Assembly: GCF_019455385.1 (NCBI RefSeq)
Contig: NZ_JACOFR010000018.1
Span: 1-64,000, forward strand
DNA: 64,000 nt
Direction of reading: 5' to 3'
Origin: Bradyrhizobium sp. BR 10289
GTDB lineage: Bacteria; Pseudomonadota; Alphaproteobacteria; Rhizobiales; Xanthobacteraceae
Below the pieces are notes generated by a model that was not told the origin of the DNA, made no database searches, and worked only from the letters and a program-made list of their open reading frames with translations. How positions within the stretch are numbered: the first letter of the stretch is position 1; every line of letters starts with the position of its first letter. Of this stretch, positions 31,826 through 39,681 are shown piece by piece. Position numbers and translations under genes: made by a program.

Positions 31826-33706
31826 CTATGCAATGGCCTTGGACGACTTTCGCGCCTCGCGCCGGAGGTAGGCCGCGAGAATACCAAGCGCCGCCGGCGT
31901 CATGCCGTCGATCCGGCCGGCCTGGCCGACCGTGAACGGACGCGCCTTCTCCAGCTTGGCGCGGACTTCATTGGAGAGACCGGGGACCTGCTGGTAGTCG
32001 ACCTCCGACAGCACCATCCCCTCGTCACGCCGGAAGGCTTCGACGTCGGCGCTCTGGCGCTCCAGATAGACGTCGTACTTGGCGTCGATCTCGAGATGGG
32101 TCGCGATGACAGGATCAATAGCCGACAGCTCCGGCCAGATCGCACGGACCTGGCTCCAGCCGATCTCCGGATAGGCCATCAGCTCGAACGCCGAGCGGCG
32201 CTGACCATCCCGGTTCAAGGACAGTCCGTGCTTGATCGCTTCGTTCGGGGTGATGGTCAGAGACTTCGAGAGCGCCCGGGCCGCGTTCAGGGCATCCATC
32301 TTGGTTCGGTGGAATCGGGTCCGGTCACTGCCGACGCAGCCCAGCGCGATCCCCTTCTCGGTCAGGCGCTGATCGGCATTATCGGCCCGCAAGGTCAGCC
32401 GGTACTCGGCCCGCGAGGTGAACATCCGATAGGGCTCGCTGATCCCGCGGGTGACGAGGTCGTCGATCATGACGCCGAGATAGCCGTCTGCACGATCGAA
32501 CACCGTCAGCGCGGTGCCGCTGGCGTAGAGTGCGGCGTTCAGGCCGGCCACGATACCCTGCCCGGCGGCTTCCTCGTAGCCGGTGGTGCCGTTGATCTGT
32601 CCGGCCAGGAAGAGACCGCGCAAACGCTTGGTCTGGAGGGTCGGATCGAGCTCGCGGGGATCGATGTGGTCGTATTCGATGGCGTAGCCGGGACGGACCA
32701 TCCTCACCCGCTCCAAGCCGGGGATGGTGGCAAGGATCGCGAGCTGAACCTCCTCCGGCAGCGAGGTCGAGATGCCGTTGGGATAGACCGTGCTGTCGTC
32801 GAGCCCTTCCGGCTCCAGGAAGATCTGGTGGCCGTCGCGGTCGCCGAAGCGGACGATCTTGTCCTCGATCGAGGGGCAGTAGCGCGGACCGGAGCTTTTG
32901 ATCTGGCCGGAGTACATCGGAGAGCGATGGACGTTGGCCCGGATCACCTCATGAGTCGCGGAGGTCGTCCGGGTGATCCCGCACTGGATCTGCGGGGTCG
33001 TGATCCGCTCGGTCATGACCGAGAACGGCTCCGGCGGCTCGTCTCCCGGCTGCATCTCGACCGCAGACCAGTCGATTGTGCTGCCGTCCAGACGGGGCGG
33101 CGTACCGGTCTTGAGCCGTCCCAAGGTGAAGCCGGCTCGCTCGAAGGAGGCCGAAAGACCCATCGCGGGGGCCTCCCCGACCCGGCCGGCGGGCCAATTC
33201 TTCTCGCCGAGATGAATCAGACCGCGCAGGAAGGTGCCGGTGGTGACGACGACGGCCCCTGCCCGAAGCTCCCGGCCGTCCGCCAGGCGCAATCCGCTCA
33301 CGCGACCATCGACCACGATCAACTCGTCGGCCTCGCCCTCGATCACGGAGAGACCTGTGGTCTCTCGGATCGCGGTCTGCGTGGCGACGGCATAGAGCTT
33401 CCGATCGGCTTGGGCCCGGGGACCACGCACAGCGGGACCCTTCCGGCGGTTCAGAACCCGAAACTGGATGCCGCCGGCATCGCCCATGCGGCCCATCAGA
33501 CCATCGAGCGCGTCGACTTCGCGGACCAGATGGCCCTTGCCGAGACCGCCGATGGCGGGATTGCAGGACATCGCGCCCACGGTGGAGAAACGGTGCGTCA
33601 CGAGAGCAGTCGCCGCGCCCATGCGGGCAGACGCAGAAGCGGCCTCACAGCCGGCGTGGCCGCCGCCGATGACGATGACGTCGAAACTCGCTCGGTCTGT
33701 TCGCAT
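31826..33706 (-). CDS. mnmG: tRNA uridine-5-carboxymethylaminomethyl modification enzyme MnmG
   Basis: The 626-residue FAD-dependent partner of MnmE (GidA) modifies the wobble uridine of several tRNAs. The FAD-binding motif VIGGGHAGCEAA opens the protein, GTFLRGLIHLGEKNWPAGR and KTGTPPRLDGSTIDWS are signatures, and PGYAIEYDHIDPREL is another. The C-terminal helical MnmE-interaction domain is complete, ending with GMTPAALGILAAYLRR. The ATG at 33706 is clear. It lies between parS site 1 and the parS cluster in 33763-34073, as part of mnmE-mnmG-rsmG-parAB. Confidence 0.97.
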   Translation of the reverse strand: MRTDRASFDVIVIGGGHAGCEAASASARMGAATALVTHRFSTVGAMSCNPAIGGLGKGHLVREVDALDGLMGRMGDAGGIQFRVLNRRKGPAVRGPRAQADRKLYAVATQTAIRETTGLSVIEGEADELIVVDGRVSGLRLADGRELRAGAVVVTTGTFLRGLIHLGEKNWPAGRVGEAPAMGLSASFERAGFTLGRLKTGTPPRLDGSTIDWSAVEMQPGDEPPEPFSVMTERITTPQIQCGITRTTSATHEVIRANVHRSPMYSGQIKSSGPRYCPSIEDKIVRFGDRDGHQIFLEPEGLDDSTVYPNGISTSLPEEVQLAILATIPGLERVRMVRPGYAIEYDHIDPRELDPTLQTKRLRGLFLAGQINGTTGYEEAAGQGIVAGLNAALYASGTALTVFDRADGYLGVMIDDLVTRGISEPYRMFTSRAEYRLTLRADNADQRLTEKGIALGCVGSDRTRFHRTKMDALNAARALSKSLTITPNEAIKHGLSLNRDGQRRSAFELMAYPEIGWSQVRAIWPELSAIDPVIATHLEIDAKYDVYLERQSADVEAFRRDEGMVLSEVDYQQVPGLSNEVRAKLEKARPFTVGQAGRIDGMTPAALGILAAYLRREARKSSKAIA

Positions 33707-33762
33707 GGGAGGACTTCTAGCCCAGAGCGGAAAAAGCCGGAAGTGGAAACTGGCGAGTCGGG

Positions 33763-33778
33763 TGTTTCACGTGAAACA
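33763..33778. promoter_or_regulatory. parS: parS site 2 (perfect consensus)
   Basis: The bases are TGTTTCACGTGAAACA, identical over all 16 positions to the canonical ParB-binding parS site. It lies 57 bases upstream of the mnmG start codon, in the 411-base gap 33707-34117 between mnmE and mnmG. That gap contains no convincing gene: it holds four parS sites and a degenerate piece of the TGTCATTGCGA repeat family at 33936-33962. Confidence 0.96.
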
Positions 33779-33853
33779 GGAGCGGTCGCCAGGACCAGAC
33801 CCGATTTTCGAAAACAACCCCATGCACAGTAGAGATGGCGTTGAAGGAGCCGC

Positions 33854-33869
33854 TGTTTCACGTGAAACG
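33854..33869. promoter_or_regulatory. parS: parS site 3
   Basis: The bases are TGTTTCACGTGAAACG, 15 of 16 matches to the parS consensus with the palindromic core complete. It lies in the mnmE-mnmG gap, 91 bases from site 2. Confidence 0.95.
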
Positions 33870-34026
33870 AGACAGGGCGATGAGCGGCAGCGAGAGTCGC
33901 GTTCTACAGGGCGGTAAATTGCCAGACAGGGACGCTGTCATTGCGATTGGAGCGAGGCAATCACAGACCCGCCCAGCCTGCAGCCGGTCTGCTCCGCCTC
34001 TTCGCAAGGAGGGGCTGGATCCCGGG

Positions 34027-34042
34027 CGTTTCACGTGAAACA
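34027..34042. promoter_or_regulatory. parS: parS site 4
   Basis: The bases are CGTTTCACGTGAAACA, 15 of 16 matches to the parS consensus. It is 31 bases from site 5, about three helical turns, so ParB dimers could load on the same face of the DNA. Confidence 0.95.
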
Positions 34043-34057
34043 ATATGGAACCCGCCC

Positions 34058-34073
34058 CGTTTCACGTGAAACA
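34058..34073. promoter_or_regulatory. parS: parS site 5
   Basis: The bases are CGTTTCACGTGAAACA, identical to site 4. It lies 45 bases downstream of the mnmE stop codon in the direction of that gene's transcription. Confidence 0.95.
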
Positions 34074-34117
34074 GCAAGCAGTGGAACAAGCGCTAGTCCT
34101 ACATTGAAGAACTAGCC

Positions 34118-35473
34118 CTATTTCCCGATGCAGAACTTCTGGAAAATGGCTCCAAGGACGTCCTCGACGTCTACCCGGCCCAACAACCGTCCCAAGGCAT
34201 AGGCGGCGGCGCGCAGCTCTTCGGCGGCTAGCTCTTCGCCCTCTTCTACAAGCTCCAGACTCCGGCGCAAGCTGTCCGAGGCCCGAACTAACAGATCCCG
34301 CTGGCGCGCCCGGGTCACCATTGCGCCCTCGCCGGTTCCGAAAAACCCGGCCGCGAATGTGACGACGGCCTCGATCAATTCGGGGATTCCATCCCCTCGG
34401 CTCGCCGAGATGCCGAACTTGCCAGCCGGCACCGGCGCGGCGCCACCAAGATCCATCTTGTTGCGGACGACCCAGATCGGGCCAGCGGAGCGATCGCCGC
34501 CGCTCCCGGAGCTCCGAATCGAGTGCATCGCGTCCGGCGCAATGGCCTGCTTCGCCTCGACCAGCCACAGCACAAGGTCGGCGTCCTCGGCGCGTGCCCT
34601 GGCCCGCCGCACCCCCTCCTGCTCGACCGGATCGTCGGTCTCGCGAATTCCCGCAGTGTCGATCACCGTGACAGGATAGCCGTCGAGATCGAGCTGCACC
34701 TCGATCACGTCGCGCGTGGTGCCGGCATACGGTGAGACGATCGCCACCTCGCGGCGCGCGAGCTGGTTGATCAGCGTTGACTTGCCGACATTCGGCGCGC
34801 CCGCGATGGCAACTACCAGGCCGTCGCGCAGACGTTCAGAATGCCCCTGTGCCGCAAGGACGTCTGCAATTTCATCATGCAGCGCCTTGATCGCCTTGAC
34901 GGCCGGCGCTCGCAATTCGGCGGGCACGTCGCCCTCATCGGAAAAATCGATGCCGGCCTCGATCAGCGCAGACGCCTCGATGATACGTTCGCGCCAGTCG
35001 CGGGCGCGATCGCCGAGCAAGCCTTGCAGCTGGCGCAGCGCCTGGCGGCGCTGGCGGTCGGTGTCGGCGTGAATGAGATCGTCGAGGCCCTCGGCTTCGG
35101 TCAGGTCGAGCTTACCGTTCTCGAAGGCGCGGCGCGTGAACTCGCCGGGCTCGGCTGCGCGAGTATTCGGAATTAGAGAAATAGCCGCGAACAGCGCCGA
35201 CAGCACCGCGCGGCCGCCATGGACGTGGAATTCGGCGACGTCCTCGCCGGTCGCACTTGCCGGCCCCGGAAACCAGAGCACCACGGCATCGTCGATCGGC
35301 TGGCTCGCGGCGTCACGGAGCAGCCGGCGGGTGGCCTGCCTTGGGGCCGGCAGCTTGCCCGCCAGGGTCGTCAACGCAAGTCCGGCCTGCGGTCCGGACA
35401 CGCGCACCACTGCGATCGCGCTCGGCGCGCGGCCGGACGACAGCGCAAAGATGGTTTGGTCCCGCGGGTGCAT
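34118..35473 (-). CDS. mnmE: tRNA modification GTPase MnmE
   Basis: A 451-residue GTPase that, with MnmG, makes the 5-carboxymethylaminomethyl modification of wobble uridines. The N-terminal tetrahydrofolate-binding domain (TIFALSSGRAPSAIAVVRVSG) is followed by the G domain, with P-loop GAPNVGKST, G2/G3 GTTRDVIEV and DTAGIRET, and NKMD-type G4. The protein ends with the family's catalytic C-terminal CIGK. The start ATG is at 35473. The 315 bases upstream to the rho stop contain the rho terminator and an AT-richer patch with repeated GCTGCA motifs, so mnmE probably has its own promoter. Confidence 0.97.
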   Translation of the reverse strand: MHPRDQTIFALSSGRAPSAIAVVRVSGPQAGLALTTLAGKLPAPRQATRRLLRDAASQPIDDAVVLWFPGPASATGEDVAEFHVHGGRAVLSALFAAISLIPNTRAAEPGEFTRRAFENGKLDLTEAEGLDDLIHADTDRQRRQALRQLQGLLGDRARDWRERIIEASALIEAGIDFSDEGDVPAELRAPAVKAIKALHDEIADVLAAQGHSERLRDGLVVAIAGAPNVGKSTLINQLARREVAIVSPYAGTTRDVIEVQLDLDGYPVTVIDTAGIRETDDPVEQEGVRRARARAEDADLVLWLVEAKQAIAPDAMHSIRSSGSGGDRSAGPIWVVRNKMDLGGAAPVPAGKFGISASRGDGIPELIEAVVTFAAGFFGTGEGAMVTRARQRDLLVRASDSLRRSLELVEEGEELAAEELRAAAYALGRLLGRVDVEDVLGAIFQKFCIGK

Positions 35474-35743
35474 GGCTTATTTGTCCGGCTCGCGGCGAAA
35501 AGGCAAACGCCCCGTTTTCAGCTCCGCAAGGGGCCGATTTTGCTGCACCAAATCCTGCAGCAAATACGCATATTGCGTCGCAGCATAATTATCTATTCTG
35601 CTGCAAATCTGCGTCCTTCCGGAACAGATCGTCCGCTAATTTCAGGTATTGTTCCAATATATCAATAGATTATAGGAATTACGGGGCCCACGGGGCGAGG
35701 CGCCTCTCGTGCTGCATCTTTCCCGCAGCAAAAGCTGCACAAC
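35474..35743. other. AT-richer mnmE upstream region with repeated GCTGCA motifs
   Basis: No gene is seen in this gap between mnmE and rho. The 35540-35690 part is unusually AT-rich for this genome. GCTGCA or TGCAGC and the near form GCAGCA occur as inverted pairs at 35542/35556, 35580/35600, 35711/35725 and 35734. The likely mnmE promoter is here (for example the AT-rich run around 35586-35599). The motif could be an operator or a set of small hairpins; I cannot name a binding protein. Confidence 0.5.
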
Positions 35744-35768
35744 AAAAAGGGCGCCCGAAGGCGCCCTT
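35744..35768 (-). terminator. intrinsic terminator after rho
   Basis: On the minus strand, AAGGGCGCC pairs with GGCGCCCTT (35760-35768 with 35747-35755) around a TTCG tetraloop and is followed by a run of T residues. It lies 20 bases past the rho stop codon. Confidence 0.9.
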
Positions 35769-35788
35769 CGTATCATGCTGCAGTGCAC

Positions 35789-37054
35789 TCAGGTGTTCAT
35801 CGAGTCGAAGAACTCGGAATTGCTCTTGGTCGAGCGCAGCTTGTCCAGGAGGAAATCGATCGCGTCCATCGTGCCCATCGGATTGAGGATGCGGCGGAGC
35901 ACGTACATCTTCTTGAGCACCTGCGGATCGGTGATGAGCTCTTCCTTGCGGGTGCCGGACCGCGAGATGTCGATCGCCGGGAAGGTGCGCTTGTCCGAGA
36001 CCTTGCGGTCGAGGATCAGTTCCGAGTTACCGGTGCCCTTGAACTCTTCGAAGATGACTTCATCCATGCGGCTGCCGGTATCGACCAGCGCGGTCGCGAT
36101 GATGGTCAGCGAGCCGCCCTCCTCGATGTTGCGGGCGGCACCGAAGAACCGCTTCGGGCGCTGCAGCGCGTTGGCATCGACACCGCCGGTCAGCACCTTG
36201 CCGGATGACGGCACCACGGTGTTGTAGGCGCGCCCCAAGCGCGTGATCGAATCCAGCAGGATGACGACGTCCCGGCCGTGCTCGACCAGGCGCTTGGCTT
36301 TCTCGATCACCATCTCGGCGACCTGGACGTGACGCACCGCCGGCTCGTCGAAGGTCGAGGACACGACCTCGCCCTTCACCGAACGCCGCATGTCCGTGAC
36401 TTCTTCCGGACGCTCGTCGATCAGAAGCACGATCAGATAGCATTCGGGGTGATTGTGCGTGATCGAATGCGCGATGTTCTGCATCAGCACGGTTTTACCC
36501 GTGCGCGGCGGCGCAACGATCAGTGCGCGCTGGCCCTTGCCGATCGGGGCGACGATGTCGATCACCCGTGCAGAAAGATCTTTCCGCGTCGGATCGTCGA
36601 TTTCCATACGGAAACGCTGATTCGGGAACAGCGGCGTGAGATTGTCGAAATTGACCTTGTGCTTGGCCTTTTCCGGGTCCTCGAAATTGAGCGTGCTGAC
36701 CTTCAGCAGCGCGAAATAGCGCTCGCCCTCTTTCGGGCTGCGGATGTGACCTTCGATGGTGTCGCCGGTGCGCAGCCCGAAGCGGCGGATCTGCGAAGGC
36801 GAAACGTAGATGTCGTCCGGACCCGGCAGATAATTCGCATCGGGCGAGCGGAGGAAGCCGAAACCGTCGGAGAGCACCTCGACGACGCCCTGGCCGACGA
36901 TGTCGGTTTCGGCGAGCGCGAGCTGCTTGAGGATGGCAAACAGCAGCTCCTGCTTGCGCATGGTGCTGGCGTTCTCGACCCCATTCTCCTCCGCAAACGA
37001 GACGAGCTCGGCCGGCGTCTTGGACTTGAGGTCTTCGAGTTTAATTTCCCGCAT
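35789..37054 (-). CDS. rho: transcription termination factor Rho
   Basis: A 421-residue hexameric RNA helicase that terminates transcription. The N-terminal domain MREIKLEDLKSKTPAELV and the cold-shock-like RNA-binding fold (GFGFLRS, 64-70) come first; the ATPase has its P-loop at about 181-189 (APPRTGKTV), Walker B VILLDSITRLGRAYN, and the Q and R loops VDTGSRMDEVIFEEFKGTGN. The frame is open to 37171, but the ATG at 37054 follows AGGA and is the universal start. The 253-base leader to hemJ could carry Rho autoregulation, known from other bacteria. Confidence 0.98.
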   Translation of the reverse strand: MREIKLEDLKSKTPAELVSFAEENGVENASTMRKQELLFAILKQLALAETDIVGQGVVEVLSDGFGFLRSPDANYLPGPDDIYVSPSQIRRFGLRTGDTIEGHIRSPKEGERYFALLKVSTLNFEDPEKAKHKVNFDNLTPLFPNQRFRMEIDDPTRKDLSARVIDIVAPIGKGQRALIVAPPRTGKTVLMQNIAHSITHNHPECYLIVLLIDERPEEVTDMRRSVKGEVVSSTFDEPAVRHVQVAEMVIEKAKRLVEHGRDVVILLDSITRLGRAYNTVVPSSGKVLTGGVDANALQRPKRFFGAARNIEEGGSLTIIATALVDTGSRMDEVIFEEFKGTGNSELILDRKVSDKRTFPAIDISRSGTRKEELITDPQVLKKMYVLRRILNPMGTMDAIDFLLDKLRSTKSNSEFFDSMNT

Positions 37055-37307
37055 TGGGGTGGTCCTGTGGGGTAACCTTAGGGGGAGAGGGGTGCGAGGA
37101 GGCTCTGAAATGCGGACGTGAGAAGGTAAGGTCCGCAGGTCTGGCAAGGTTAAGTGCCGGTGAGGCTTCAAACCTGATGCGGTGTCCGGCCTTCAAAAAA
37201 GCTCAGACACAACCACATCCGCCTGCGTTGGGTGGGATATCGATAATATAGAAAATCGCTTCTCACTCCGCAAGCCGAAGCGCTGAGCGATCATTCACGA
37301 TTGCTGC

Positions 37308-37742
37308 CTAGAACGGCTTCACGATCACCATGATGACGATGACGATCATCAGGACGGTCGGCACCTCATTGATAATCCGATAGAATTTCTGGCTGCGCGG
37401 GCGCCTGTCGGCGGCGAAATCCTTGACCCAGCGGGAAAAAAAGCCGTGGACCGCGGACATCGCGAGAACCAGTGCCAGTTTTACGTGCAGCCAGCCGAAT
37501 GTGAACCAATGACCGGACCAGGCCAGATAAAGCCCGGCCAGCCAGGTGACCATCATGGCGGGGTTGATGATGGCCTTTAGCAGCCGGCGTTCCATCACCT
37601 TGAACGTTTCCGACTGCTTCGATCCGACCTCGGCCTCGCAGTGATAGACGAACAGCCGCGGCAAATAGAGCATGCCGGCCATCCAGGAGATGACCGCGAT
37701 CACGTGCAGTGCCTTGATCCAGAGATAGACGTCTTCAAACAT
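37308..37742 (-). CDS. hemJ: HemJ-type protoporphyrinogen IX oxidase
   Basis: A 144-residue inner-membrane protein with four helices that oxidises protoporphyrinogen IX to protoporphyrin IX in heme synthesis. The family motif LHVIAVISWMAGMLYLPRLFVYH near the N-terminus contains the conserved His13, and HVKLALVLAMSAVHGFFSRW the second. HemJ near rho and the origin is usual in rhizobia, where the heme gene hemE is often also adjacent; hemE is not seen here. It is transcribed away from the candidate origin. Confidence 0.93.
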   Translation of the reverse strand: MFEDVYLWIKALHVIAVISWMAGMLYLPRLFVYHCEAEVGSKQSETFKVMERRLLKAIINPAMMVTWLAGLYLAWSGHWFTFGWLHVKLALVLAMSAVHGFFSRWVKDFAADRRPRSQKFYRIINEVPTVLMIVIVIMVIVKPF

Positions 37743-38201
37743 TCCCGGCGTCCAGATTGCTACCCGGCCTTCGAAAGGGCTGGGGATAGTAAGAACTCGT
37801 TAAGGTCTCACCTGCACACATATCCCTCGGGTGTGCCTTCCTCAAATCTAGAATCTTAGATTCTTAAGGTTTGAGTCTGAGTGACCGTGGATTGGACTCA
37901 CGCAATTCCGTCCGCGCGTTCTTGCGCGCTTGTTCACATCCATCAACATATCCCTGATGGTCTCGGCGGCATCCGATAAATCGGCCAGCTTCAAGGGCTT
38001 GCGCGTTTCTGTCGGCAGCTTATCAAGGGGGTTGTCCGCGCAACCCCACTTCTCTCTTTGCGAGGCGCCGGACTTGTTCCGACTGGCAGCGGTGTGAAGA
38101 AAATTGGCACTTGTCCCGCCCCCGGTGTCGCACATCCGTTTCCGAGGGGTTAAGCTCCACAGAAATCCACAAACCACACCGTCCTCATACAAAGGGTTTT
38201 T
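37743..38201. other. candidate chromosomal origin of replication (oriC)
   Basis: This 459-base gap separates the divergent hemJ and the PPDK-regulator gene. The latter is the homologue of RP001, the gene bordering oriC in Rickettsia and Caulobacter. Within the gap are an AT-rich palindromic patch (37844-37868), four GANTC methylation sites in 49 bases (37851, 37859, 37873, 37895), a DnaA-box-like TTGTTCACA (37930-37938, one mismatch to TTATNCACA) and AAATCCACA (38163-38171, seven of nine). The parS cluster and parAB are within 8 kb. It contains no gene that I can support. No perfect DnaA box is present, so the call is inference. Confidence 0.5.
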
Positions 38202-39041
38202 GTGCCGACCTCGACCAATTATTTCCATCTGCACCTCGTTTCCGATTCGACCGGCGAGACGCTGATTACAGTGGCGCGCGCCGTCGCGGCCCAGTACGCG
38301 AACGTGACGCCGGTCGAGCATGTCTATCCGCTGGTGCGCAGCCAGAAGCAGCTCGACCGCGTGCTCGACGAGATCGAGGAGGCGCCGGGCATCGTGCTGT
38401 TCACGCTGCTGGAGAAGGATCTGGTCTCCCGCCTCGAGGACAAGTGCAAGGAGATCAATGTTCCGAGCCTGTCGATCATCGGCCCGGTGATGCAGCTGTT
38501 CGAAGCCTATCTCGGTGCTGCGACCACTGGCCGGGTTGGCGCCCAGCACGTCCTCAACGCGGAATATTTCAAGCGCATCGACGCGCTGAACTACACGATG
38601 ATCCATGACGACGGTCAGCATGTCGAAGGCCTCGACGATGCCGATGTGGTTCTGGTTGGCGTGTCCCGCACCTCGAAGACACCGACCTCGATTTATCTGG
38701 CCAATCGCGGCATCCGCACCGCGAACGTGCCGCTCGTTCCCGGCATTCCGGTTCCCGAGCAACTGGAGAAGCTGACACGTCCGCTGGTAGTGAGCCTGCA
38801 TGCGACGCCGGAGCGCCTGATCCAGATCCGTCAGAACCGTCTGCTCTCGATGGGGGCCGATTCCGGCAGCGATACCTATACCGACAGGCAATCGGTCACC
38901 GAGGAGGTCGCGTTCGCGCGCAAGCTCAGCGCCAAGCATGACTGGCCGCTGCTCGACGTCACCAGGCGCTCGATCGAGGAAACTGCGGCCGCGATCATGA
39001 AGCTCTACAGCGATCGGCAGCGCAACCGGCCGTCGGACTAA
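38202..39041 (+). CDS. pyruvate, phosphate dikinase regulatory protein (bifunctional kinase/pyrophosphorylase)
   Basis: A 279-residue DUF299-family enzyme that inactivates PPDK (or PEP synthase) by ADP-dependent phosphorylation of a threonine and reactivates it by phosphorolysis. The start motif FHLHLVSDSTGETL, the P-loop-like GVSRTSKTPTSIYLANRG and NVPLVPG identify it; YTDRQSVTEEV is the C-terminal block. The GTG at 38202 follows AAAGG and gives the family N-terminus. It is the first gene rightward from the candidate origin and heads a cluster with maf, coaE and dnaQ. Confidence 0.94.
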   Translation: MPTSTNYFHLHLVSDSTGETLITVARAVAAQYANVTPVEHVYPLVRSQKQLDRVLDEIEEAPGIVLFTLLEKDLVSRLEDKCKEINVPSLSIIGPVMQLFEAYLGAATTGRVGAQHVLNAEYFKRIDALNYTMIHDDGQHVEGLDDADVVLVGVSRTSKTPTSIYLANRGIRTANVPLVPGIPVPEQLEKLTRPLVVSLHATPERLIQIRQNRLLSMGADSGSDTYTDRQSVTEEVAFARKLSAKHDWPLLDVTRRSIEETAAAIMKLYSDRQRNRPSD

Positions 39042-39050
39042 GTGCCTGCG

Positions 39051-39659
39051 ATGGGTTTGTGGCTCGGCAAAGCTCCCTTGATCCTGGCCTCGCAAAGCAG
39101 CGCGCGCAAAATGCTGCTGGCCAACGCCGGGCTCGAATTCGAGGCCGTCACCGCTGATATCGACGAGCGCGGCATTCAGGCTGCATCAAAACTGTCGAAC
39201 CCGCGCGAAATCGGGCTGCTGCTGGCGGGTGAGAAGGCCAAGGCGGTCTCGGCCAATCGTCCGGGGAGCTACGTCATCGGTGCCGACCAGACGCTGGCGC
39301 TCGGCGAACGTCTCTTCAACAAGCCCGCCGGCCGCGCGCAGGCGCTGGCGCAGCTGCGGGATCTTGCCGGGAACAGCCACGCGCTGAATTCCGCCGTGGT
39401 CGTGGCGCGGGACGGCAAGATTGTCTTCGAGGATGTCTCGGTCGCCCGCATGACGATGCGGCAAATGTCCGAGGCCGAGCTTTCAGCCTATCTCGACGCC
39501 GCCGGCGATGCCGTCACCACCAGCGTCGGCGCCTATCAGCTTGAGGGTCTGGGAGTCCATCTGTTCGAGCGCATCGAGGGCGACCATTTCACCATTCTCG
39601 GCCTGCCGCTGCTGCCGCTGCTTGCGTTCCTGCGGAGCGAACAGCTAATTGCTGTCTAG
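39051..39659 (+). CDS. maf: Maf family nucleotide pyrophosphatase
   Basis: A 202-residue Maf/HAM1-like nucleoside triphosphate pyrophosphatase that may clear non-canonical nucleotides. LILASQSSARKMLLANAGLEFE is the characteristic N-terminus, VIGADQTLALGERLFNKP the second block with the catalytic Asp, and SVGAYQLEGLGVHLFERIEGD the third. I take the ATG at 39051; the GTG at 39042 directly after the upstream stop is an alternative that would add three residues. The tight spacing to the PPDK-regulator gene indicates one transcript. Confidence 0.9.
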   Translation: MGLWLGKAPLILASQSSARKMLLANAGLEFEAVTADIDERGIQAASKLSNPREIGLLLAGEKAKAVSANRPGSYVIGADQTLALGERLFNKPAGRAQALAQLRDLAGNSHALNSAVVVARDGKIVFEDVSVARMTMRQMSEAELSAYLDAAGDAVTTSVGAYQLEGLGVHLFERIEGDHFTILGLPLLPLLAFLRSEQLIAV

Positions 39660-39681
39660 ACAATCAATAGGCTGGGCCTCG

